A stretch of DNA of 5,152 bases from Parachlamydiales bacterium (GTDB lineage Bacteria; Chlamydiota; Chlamydiia; Chlamydiales; SM23-39). The position numbers and the translations under genes are program-made. Below the pieces are notes generated by a model, which was given only the letters and a program-made list of their open reading frames with translations, did not search any database and was not told the origin of the DNA. Shown one piece after another: positions 1 through 5,152 of this stretch; the stretch's first letter is position 1; each line of letters opens with the position of its first letter. The stretch lies in NCBI GenBank assembly GCA_003151315.1, contig PLXF01000192.1, positions 1-5,152 of the forward strand, read 5' to 3'.

Positions 1-130
1 GTTCGAGCCGCTCGTAGAGCGCCTCGGCCTCGACGGCGTCCCAGGAGGGATCGTCGTCGTGCTCCTCGCCGTCGCCCACGGCCCAGCCGACGTTCGGCGC
101 ATAGGCCTCGGCCCACCAGCCGTCGAGCTC
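1..130 (-). other. GC-rich tail of glgP with foreign composition; probable chimeric junction
   Basis: Positions 1-120 are 88/120 G+C (73%), while 181-300 are 58/120 (48%). Reading the phosphorylase frame on the minus strand, 40 of the 43 codons from 130 to the edge end in G or C. Of the 44 codons just before it, 23 end in A or T. The protein remains a sensible phosphorylase across the join (SELDGWWAEAY, then GWAVGDGEEHDDDPSWD), so the tail is homologous sequence in the correct frame, not random DNA. The join lies in a highly conserved stretch, and a GAGCTC hexamer sits at 125-130. The likely source of the tail is a high-GC organism. Whether it was joined by assembly, by library chimerism or by real recombination cannot be decided from the sequence. 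Confidence 0.8.
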
Positions 131-1957
131 AGAGACGTTAATGCCTCCATTAACTAACACCTTCATTCCGCTTGTCCCGCAAGCTTCCCAAGGACGGCGA
201 GGTGTATTGAGCCACACATCTACTCCTTGAACCAGTTTTTCTGTCATCCGCATGTTGTAGTCGGTCAAAAATACCACACATTTACGCACCTCGGGTCTGT
301 GGATAAAATTAATCCACTCCTTAATCATGGCCTGACCCGGTTTGTCAGCTGGGTGCGCTTTTCCAGCGATAACTAGTTGAACAGGTCTTTCGGGGTTAGT
401 CAGAAGTCGAACCAGCCTCTCTTTGTCATATAAAAGCATATTGGGACGCTTATAAGTGGCAAATCGGCGAGCAAAACCTAGTGTGAGCACATTCGGATCA
501 AACATGTTTTTCACCTCTTCAATCTCCTGTTCCGGCGAGCCTCGCGCAAGCAAAATACGGGATATCCGTTTGCGGCCAAATACAATCATCGACTGACGCG
601 CATTGTTTCTCATCGTCCAAATGTCGTTATCAGGCACCTCTTGAAAGACTTTTTCTAGCCCTTCTGTTTCATGTTTCCACCGATCTTTATCGCAAAAGCG
701 GTCCCAAATTTTCTCCGAATCTTCCCCCCCCCAACTCGGCGTATGGACCCCATTCGTGATGTATCCAATTGGCACTTCAGCTAAAGGACGGCGGGGAAAA
801 AGATCCCGAAAAATCCAACGACTCACCTCCCCATGCAATTGGCTCACCCCATTAACAGCTCCACTTCCTCGAACCGCCAAATAGGCCATATTGAACGGTT
901 CGTCCCGATTGCGAGGATTTTCTCGTCCTAAACTCAATAAATGGTCGATTCCGATCCCTAAATTATTGGCATATACCGATAAATAGGACTTCATCAGATC
1001 GGGAGGAAAACGGTCGAAACCTGCAGGAACCGCTGTGTGCGTTGTGAATAAATTCCCGCCTCGAGTGGCAGCCAAAGCCTCGAAAAAGGGGACCTTATGT
1101 TCTTTCATGAAACTTTTCACCCGTTCTAAAATGGCAAATGCCGCATGCCCTTCATTCAAATGGCACACTTCAGGTTTTAGTCCGATCGCCTGTAAAAGGC
1201 GCCAGCCCCCTATTCCTAAAACGAGTTCCTGCTTGAGACGCATTTCTAAATCGCCTCCATACAGTTCGCTTGTCACAGCGCGGTGAGGCGGATAGTTAAC
1301 CACATCGTTACTGTCGAGAAGTAAAAGCCTTACTCGTCCCACTTTCGCTTCCCAAGCGCGCAAAACAAGCGACCAGCCCGGCAAGCTCAATTCGATCCGC
1401 ACCCACTCCCCATCACTTTTTCTCAAAGGGACGATCGGCAATTGTCCAGGTGAATTATAGGGATAGAGGGCAATTTGATTTCCCCCTTTATCGATCTCTT
1501 GGCGAAAATAGCCCTGCTGATAGAGAAGTCCTACCCCCACAACGGGCACCCCTAAATCGCTCGCCGCCTTCAATTGATCTCCAGCTACGTTTCCCAACCC
1601 TCCCGAATAAATAGGGAGCGCCTCGCTAAGCATGAATTCCATGCTGAAATAGGCGACGCAATGTAAAGGAGAATCGGCGTGATTTTTCTGAAACCATAAC
1701 GAGCGGTTGTCGTGGAGACGTCTATCCATTTCGGTTAAATCTCTCACCTTTTTCCGGAATTGGGGATCGGCGAGAAGATGGCGTAATTTTTCTCGAGAAA
1801 CGGTTTGCAAAAGAACCCAAGAGTTACGCATAGCATCAAAAAGAGGCGCATCGAGTAGACGCCAAATTTCATCAGCGCTCCGGTTCCAAGACCAGATAAG
1901 GTCTAAAGCCAACTCCTCTAACTCCTCATATCCATCCATATCGGGTCGCGTTTCCAC
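1..1957 (-). CDS. glgP: Alpha-glucan (glycogen) phosphorylase, 3'-truncated by window edge
   Basis: This is a PLP-dependent phosphorylase that releases glucose-1-phosphate from the non-reducing ends of glycogen or maltodextrin in the cytoplasm. The 652 visible codons are open with no frameshift. Visible motifs, numbered from the GTG start, are an N-terminal LIWSWNRSADEIW segment, SGGLGNVAGD (118-127), NEGHAAF with His271, GFARRFATYKRP with Lys503, and EACGTSGMK, whose Lys599 (codon 163-161) matches the lysine that forms the Schiff base with PLP. These fit the 'alpha-glucan family phosphorylase' (TIGR02094-like) branch rather than the long E. coli GlgP branch. The GTG start is preferred because AGGAG (1967-1971) sits 9 bases upstream. 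An ATG six codons later (1939) has no such site. The gene lies one base after the pgm stop, so coupled translation is likely. The stop is off the left edge, probably after several dozen more residues. The last 43 codons have very different composition (see 1-130), so the true C-terminus in this organism may differ from what is shown. Confidence 0.93.
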   Translation of the reverse strand, partial: METRPDMDGYEELEELALDLIWSWNRSADEIWRLLDAPLFDAMRNSWVLLQTVSREKLRHLLADPQFRKKVRDLTEMDRRLHDNRSLWFQKNHADSPLHCVAYFSMEFMLSEALPIYSGGLGNVAGDQLKAASDLGVPVVGVGLLYQQGYFRQEIDKGGNQIALYPYNSPGQLPIVPLRKSDGEWVRIELSLPGWSLVLRAWEAKVGRVRLLLLDSNDVVNYPPHRAVTSELYGGDLEMRLKQELVLGIGGWRLLQAIGLKPEVCHLNEGHAAFAILERVKSFMKEHKVPFFEALAATRGGNLFTTHTAVPAGFDRFPPDLMKSYLSVYANNLGIGIDHLLSLGRENPRNRDEPFNMAYLAVRGSGAVNGVSQLHGEVSRWIFRDLFPRRPLAEVPIGYITNGVHTPSWGGEDSEKIWDRFCDKDRWKHETEGLEKVFQEVPDNDIWTMRNNARQSMIVFGRKRISRILLARGSPEQEIEEVKNMFDPNVLTLGFARRFATYKRPNMLLYDKERLVRLLTNPERPVQLVIAGKAHPADKPGQAMIKEWINFIHRPEVRKCVVFLTDYNMRMTEKLVQGVDVWLNTPRRPWEACGTSGMKVLVNGGINVSELDGWWAEAYAPNVGWAVGDGEEHDDDPSWDAVEAEALYERLE

Positions 1958-1958
1958 T

Positions 1959-3596
1959 TTAATGAACTCCTAAAGCTGTGTTTACAATCGTTTGAGCCTC
2001 TTCCAAGATCTTGTGCAAATGCTCAGGGCTCCGGAAACTTTCCGCATATATTTTATAAATATCTTCTGTCCCTGAAGGGCGTGCGGCAAACCACCCATTT
2101 TTGGTCACCACTTTGAGGCCTTCAATCGGCGCCTCATTACCGGGGGCTTTAGTCAAAATCCCCTCAATAGGTTCTCCCGCAAGTAAATTTGAAGAGATCG
2201 CCGATGGGGTCAATTGCTTTAATTTCTCTCTTTGCTGGGAATTTGCCCGCGCATCGATCCGCTCAAAATAGGAGAGGCCAAATTCTTTCGTAAGATCTAA
2301 GTAGATCTCGGCCGGGTCTTTTTTCATCCGCGCAGTCATCTCAGCAGATAAAAGGGCCGCTACCATTCCGTCTTTGTCTGTTGTCCAAACGGCACCCTCT
2401 TTTCGTAAAAAAGTGGAACCGGCACTTTCTTCCCCTCCAAATCCCAAAGATCCGTCATACAGCCCTTCCACAAACCATTTAAAGCCGACAGGGACCTCAT
2501 ATATCTTTCTACCCAACCGTTTGGCGACCCGATCGATCATCCCACTGCTCACCACCGTCTTACCCACCGCCAACTCCTTTTTCCACTGAGGTCTATGTTG
2601 GAATAGGTAAAAAACAGAGGCGCATAAATAGTGGTTCGGCGGCAGCAATCCCCCACTTGGCGCCACAATGCCATGCCGATCATGGTCTGTATCGCAAGCA
2701 AAAGCTATGTCAAATTTTTCCTTGAGTCCGATTAAGCTATGCATAGCATAAGGCGAAGAGGGGTCCATCCGGATTTTTCCATCCCAATCGAGAGTCATGA
2801 ACCGAAAGGTGGGGTCGACCACCTTATTCACAACGGTTATGTTCAATGCATACTTCTCGGCTATCGGCTCCCAATAGTGGACACCCGCACCACCTAATGG
2901 ATCGACGCCTATACGTATACCCGAGGAACGGATCATCTCCATATCGATCACATGAATAAGATCATCGACATAAGAGCGTAAAAAAGGGGCTCGCCGCACG
3001 CTTCGACTCCCCTTTGCCGCATCGATTCGGGGCACATCGGTAATAGCTTTAAGAAGGATATTGGCTCTCGCTTCAATCCATTTCGTCACCACCGTATCGG
3101 CAGGCCCCCCATGAGGCGGATTGTATTTAAACCCCCCTTCAGAAGGAGGGTTATGAGACGGAGTGATAACAATCCCATCTGCCAACCCTTCGATACGTCC
3201 TCGATTATAGGTCAAAATCGCATGCGATATAACAGGAGTTGGGGTAAATTCGTCATCTTGCGCAAGAACAACATCTACTCGATTAGCTAACAACACTTCG
3301 AGAGCGCTTATTCGCGCAGGTTCTGATAGTGCGTGTGTATCGATCCCTAAAAAAAGGGGGCCGTCTATCCCTTGCAGACGCCTATATTCAAAAATTGCTT
3401 GAGAAATGGCTAATATATGCCCCTCATTAAAGCTCCCGTTTAGCGAACATCCTCTATGACCCGATGTACCAAAAGAGACTTTTTGTTCAGCAATAGAGGG
3501 ATCGGGAACGTGGGAATAGTAGGCTTCGATCAATTGGGAGACATCGATCAAGAGAGAAGGGTCGGCCAATTTGCCAGCTTGAGGGCTCAATTTCAT
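1959..3596 (-). CDS. pgm: Alpha-D-glucose phosphoglucomutase, E. coli Pgm type
   Basis: It interconverts glucose-1-phosphate and glucose-6-phosphate in the cytoplasm, through a phosphoserine enzyme and glucose-1,6-bisphosphate. From the chosen ATG the protein has 545 residues, almost the same as E. coli Pgm (546 as I recall it), and it aligns end to end. The substrate entry segment FGTSGHRG is near the N-terminus. The catalytic motif TPSHNPP carries Ser147 (codon 3158-3156). The metal-binding loop DTDHDRHG is at 302-309, the sugar-recognition loop GGEESAG at 387-393, and the phosphate-binding loop RPSGTED at 506-512. All key residues are present, so it should be active. The frame extends 12 codons further up to a GTG at 3632. 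The internal ATG is preferred because it reproduces the family's N-terminus (MKLSPQAGKLADPSLLIDV). No strong Shine-Dalgarno sequence precedes either start. It is the first gene of an operon with glgP, whose product it would pass on to glycolysis. Confidence 0.96.
   Translation of the reverse strand: MKLSPQAGKLADPSLLIDVSQLIEAYYSHVPDPSIAEQKVSFGTSGHRGCSLNGSFNEGHILAISQAIFEYRRLQGIDGPLFLGIDTHALSEPARISALEVLLANRVDVVLAQDDEFTPTPVISHAILTYNRGRIEGLADGIVITPSHNPPSEGGFKYNPPHGGPADTVVTKWIEARANILLKAITDVPRIDAAKGSRSVRRAPFLRSYVDDLIHVIDMEMIRSSGIRIGVDPLGGAGVHYWEPIAEKYALNITVVNKVVDPTFRFMTLDWDGKIRMDPSSPYAMHSLIGLKEKFDIAFACDTDHDRHGIVAPSGGLLPPNHYLCASVFYLFQHRPQWKKELAVGKTVVSSGMIDRVAKRLGRKIYEVPVGFKWFVEGLYDGSLGFGGEESAGSTFLRKEGAVWTTDKDGMVAALLSAEMTARMKKDPAEIYLDLTKEFGLSYFERIDARANSQQREKLKQLTPSAISSNLLAGEPIEGILTKAPGNEAPIEGLKVVTKNGWFAARPSGTEDIYKIYAESFRSPEHLHKILEEAQTIVNTALGVH
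1967..1971 (-). promoter_or_regulatory. Shine-Dalgarno site for glgP inside the pgm C-terminus
   Basis: The minus strand reads AGGAG here, within the last codons of pgm, followed by nine bases and the GTG at 1957. It decides the glgP start and places ribosome entry within the upstream gene, which suggests translational coupling of the two enzymes. No comparable site precedes the other start candidates in this window. Confidence 0.7.
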
Positions 3597-3682
3597 GGCT
3601 TTCAACATAGCGGATGATCGAACCGTTTTCACTAAAAATTTATTACTATGGCGAATCGCCGTGGCGGTTTATAATCCTAAAA
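3597..3682. promoter_or_regulatory. Divergent intergenic control region between pgm and the photolyase gene
   Basis: This 86-bp gap is the only place that can hold promoters for both the leftward pgm-glgP operon and the rightward photolyase gene, unless each is read through from outside. Its centre is AT-rich (about 3631-3647). It contains a short perfect inverted repeat, GGCGA-A-TCGCC, at 3650-3660, overlapped by a second one, CGCC-GT-GGCG, at 3657-3666. These could be an operator, but the arms are short and chance is possible. For pgm I see only a weak leftward promoter (GTGAAA, 17 bases, TATGTT), which I do not regard as established. Confidence 0.5.
3670..3675 (+). promoter_or_regulatory. 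Candidate -10 box (TATAAT) for the photolyase gene
   Basis: A perfect sigma-70 type -10 hexamer, TATAAT, lies here. Standard spacing would put the transcription start at about 3682, directly before the ATG at 3683. That implies a leaderless or nearly leaderless mRNA, which fits the lack of a Shine-Dalgarno sequence upstream of that ATG. No good -35 hexamer is found 16-18 bases upstream, so the call rests on one box only. Confidence 0.4.
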
Positions 3683-5074
3683 ATGGGAGAAAGAAATCGG
3701 CTAACCCTATTTATTTTTCGCAGGGACTTGCGGATCGACGACAATACGGCTCTGATCCACGCTCTCGAAACGTCCGCTGCTGTAATCCCCGCCTTTATTT
3801 TCACTCCGCAGCAGATCGAACATAATCCCTTTCGCAGCGATCACTGCCTCCAATTTATGATCGAATCGTTGGAAGATCTCGAAAAGCAACTCCATAAGAA
3901 AAAAGGGGAACTTTCTCTTTTTTATGGAGAGCCTCACGAAATTGTCGAAGAATGCATAGATAAATTAGATATCGATGCCGTGATGGTTAATCGAGATTAT
4001 ACACCCTATAGCCAAGCGCGGGATAAAAAACTGGCCACTCTATGTAAAAAGCGCACGATCGATTTCCTGATTTTCGACGATGCTCTCCTCCACCCTCCAG
4101 AAAAAACGGTAAAAGCAGATGGAAAACCTTACACTATTTTCACCCCTTTTTTCCGCAATGCCTCCAAAATGGAGATCTCCGCTCCTCAAAGCAACCGCTA
4201 CGCAAACTACTACCACCACAAAATTCCGTTCGCTAAAGAAAACATCAAGGCAAAAATCCTACCGAAGCGAAAACGGGACCCCTTTTGCCGAGGGGGGCGC
4301 GAAGAGGGGCTAAACATCTTAAGTCACCTTAAGACGCATAAAAAATATGAAGCAGAGCGAGATTTTCCTGCTCTTACCGGTACTACCCACCTCTCCCCGC
4401 ACCTAAAATTCACCACCTGTTCACCCAGAGAAATTTATTATGCGATAAAGAAGCGCTTAGGAGAGCACCACCCCCTCTTGCGGCAACTCTACTGGCGCGA
4501 TTTTTTCACTTCGATTGGCTTTTATTTTCCCCATGTTTTTACAGGGGCCTTCCATAAAAAATATGACGATTTACCGTGGAGCACAGATAAAAAGACTTTT
4601 CGTCTCTGGTGCGAAGGGAAAACAGGGTTTCCGATTGTCGATGCAGGGATGAGAGAACTCAATGAAACGGGATGGATGCACAACCGAGTCCGCATGATCG
4701 TTTCCTCTTTCCTCGTCAAAGATCTCCACCTATCCTGGCAATGGGGAGAAAAGTATTTTGCTCAGACTCTCGTCGATTACGATCCTTGTGTCAATAATGG
4801 CAACTGGCAATGGGCAGCAAGTACAGGCTGCGATGCGCAGCCCTATTTTCGGATTTTCAACCCCTGGAACCAACAAGAAAAGTTCGATCCCGAATGCCAC
4901 TACATCAAAAAATGGATCCCCGAGTTAAGCTCTGTCCCCATCCCGATCATTCACGATTGGAATAACCCCAAACACCACGACGTAGCGACATCCTATCTCA
5001 AGCCCATCATAGACCATGCAAAAGAGGTCCCTCTTGCATTAAAAACATATAAAAATTGTTCTACCCTCTCGTGA
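3683..5074 (+). CDS. phrB: Class I deoxyribodipyrimidine (CPD) photolyase, FAD-dependent
   Basis: It repairs UV-induced cyclobutane pyrimidine dimers using light and reduced FAD. From the chosen ATG the protein has 463 residues, normal for class I. The N-terminal antenna (Rossmann-like) domain starts with LTLFIFRRDLRIDDN, about residues 6-20. The C-terminal FAD domain has TTHLSPHLKF, LYWRDFF, EGKTGFPIVDAGMRELNETGWMHNR, NNGNWQWAASTG and PYFRIFNPWNQ. The electron-transfer tryptophan triad is complete: Trp299, Trp352 and Trp375 match E. coli Trp306, Trp359 and Trp382 with matching spacing. Asn334 and Met338 match the CPD-type Asn341 and Met345, which argues against a (6-4) photolyase or animal cryptochrome. 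One difference is Gln268 where E. coli has active-site Glu274. The antenna cofactor cannot be told from sequence. The frame extends upstream to an ATG at 3614, but those 23 residues are unlike the family and would overlap the control region, so 3683 is preferred. It is transcribed away from pgm-glgP and has no evident functional link to them. Confidence 0.94.
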   Translation: MGERNRLTLFIFRRDLRIDDNTALIHALETSAAVIPAFIFTPQQIEHNPFRSDHCLQFMIESLEDLEKQLHKKKGELSLFYGEPHEIVEECIDKLDIDAVMVNRDYTPYSQARDKKLATLCKKRTIDFLIFDDALLHPPEKTVKADGKPYTIFTPFFRNASKMEISAPQSNRYANYYHHKIPFAKENIKAKILPKRKRDPFCRGGREEGLNILSHLKTHKKYEAERDFPALTGTTHLSPHLKFTTCSPREIYYAIKKRLGEHHPLLRQLYWRDFFTSIGFYFPHVFTGAFHKKYDDLPWSTDKKTFRLWCEGKTGFPIVDAGMRELNETGWMHNRVRMIVSSFLVKDLHLSWQWGEKYFAQTLVDYDPCVNNGNWQWAASTGCDAQPYFRIFNPWNQQEKFDPECHYIKKWIPELSSVPIPIIHDWNNPKHHDVATSYLKPIIDHAKEVPLALKTYKNCSTLS

Positions 5075-5152
5075 CCTCGACTTTGCAACTTTTTTAGTCT
5101 GATTACCTTGGCCTTTTGTCCTCTGAGGCGTTTATTTAACCAGGAAGGGGTT
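5075..5152. other. Short 3' flank of the photolyase gene; no gene supported
   Basis: These 78 bases follow the photolyase TGA stop. I see no convincing terminator. The only hairpin candidate, GCCT...AGGC near 5111-5129, has four-base arms and no proper T run. The flank ends with a purine-rich AGGAAGGGG at 5142-5150, which could be a ribosome binding site for a plus-strand gene starting just outside the window, but this cannot be confirmed. All other reading here is too short to interpret. Confidence 0.4.

Noticed and set aside
724..732. Frameshift in glgP at the nine-base homopolymer
   Set aside because: The frame was followed through the tract: conserved residues before it (GYITNGVH) and after it (the FARRFATYKRP segment) lie in the same frame, so the gene is intact here.
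1035..1286. Plus-strand open frames opposite glgP (also 1707-1973) and opposite pgm (2374-2589)
   Set aside because: They lie antisense to well-supported coding sequence, have no recognisable protein features, and are explained as shadows of the real genes' codon use.
3597..3632. Upstream extension of pgm to a GTG at 3632 (12 extra residues)
   Set aside because: The extra residues have no counterpart in the family as I recall it, no Shine-Dalgarno sequence precedes the GTG, and starting at the internal ATG gives a length nearly identical to E. coli Pgm.
3614..3682. Upstream extension of the photolyase to an ATG at 3614 (23 extra residues)
   Set aside because: The residues do not resemble a photolyase N-terminus and the extension would cover the -10 box. 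The family start normally lies only a few residues before the FRRDLR motif, as with the ATG at 3683.
3707..4719. Short open frames within the photolyase gene (3707-3937 minus, 4119-4313 plus, 4522-4719 minus, and 3595-3825 plus overlapping its start)
   Set aside because: They overlap the photolyase gene in other frames and show no domain or motif, while the photolyase frame is continuous with conserved residues throughout.
5111..5137. Possible Rho-independent terminator after the photolyase gene
   Set aside because: The stem has only four pairs with a long loop, and the following GTTTATTT is not a proper U tract.
4993..5151. Minus-strand open frame entering from the right edge (52 codons, Lys/Arg-rich), possibly the C-terminus of a convergent gene
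   Set aside because: It would overlap the photolyase C-terminus by about 80 bases and shows no recognisable motif. Its length is not remarkable for a chance open frame. It could only be judged with sequence beyond the window.

Overview
This is a short bacterial window with three protein-coding genes. Two are sugar-metabolism genes on the minus strand, and one DNA-repair gene diverges from them on the plus strand. I saw no RNA genes, insertion sequences, CRISPR arrays or long repeats. The main body has intermediate GC (about 48% in the 181-300 sample I counted). The phosphoglucomutase is of the E. coli Pgm type, the phosphorylase is of the non-E. coli 'alpha-glucan family' type, and the photolyase is class I. 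I cannot name the species. The photolyase wording faintly recalls environmental Chlamydiota or similar Gram-negatives, but this is only an impression.

Layout, left to right. Positions 1-1957 (minus) hold an alpha-glucan (glycogen) phosphorylase that runs off the left edge, so its C-terminus is missing. Positions 1959-3596 (minus) hold a complete alpha-D-glucose phosphoglucomutase. Positions 3597-3682 are an 86-bp divergent control region. Positions 3683-5074 (plus) hold a complete class I deoxyribodipyrimidine photolyase. Positions 5075-5152 are a short flank with no gene I can support.

The minus-strand genes form a tight operon, pgm then glgP. The phosphorylase GTG start lies one base after the pgm stop, and its Shine-Dalgarno sequence is inside the end of pgm. 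Together the enzymes would turn glycogen or maltodextrin into glucose-1-phosphate and then glucose-6-phosphate for glycolysis. The photolyase is functionally unrelated and shares only the intergenic control region.

The oddest signal is at the left edge. The phosphorylase reading frame stays open and homologous to position 1, but composition changes abruptly near position 130. From there to the edge GC is about 73%, and 40 of 43 codons end in G or C, against 21 of the 44 codons just upstream in the gene. The switch falls in a highly conserved part of the enzyme. A chimeric join of two organisms' glgP genes, most likely an assembly or library artefact, is the simplest reading. Intragenic recombination is the biological alternative. 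Apart from that the region looks ordinary, and I found no convincing new system.
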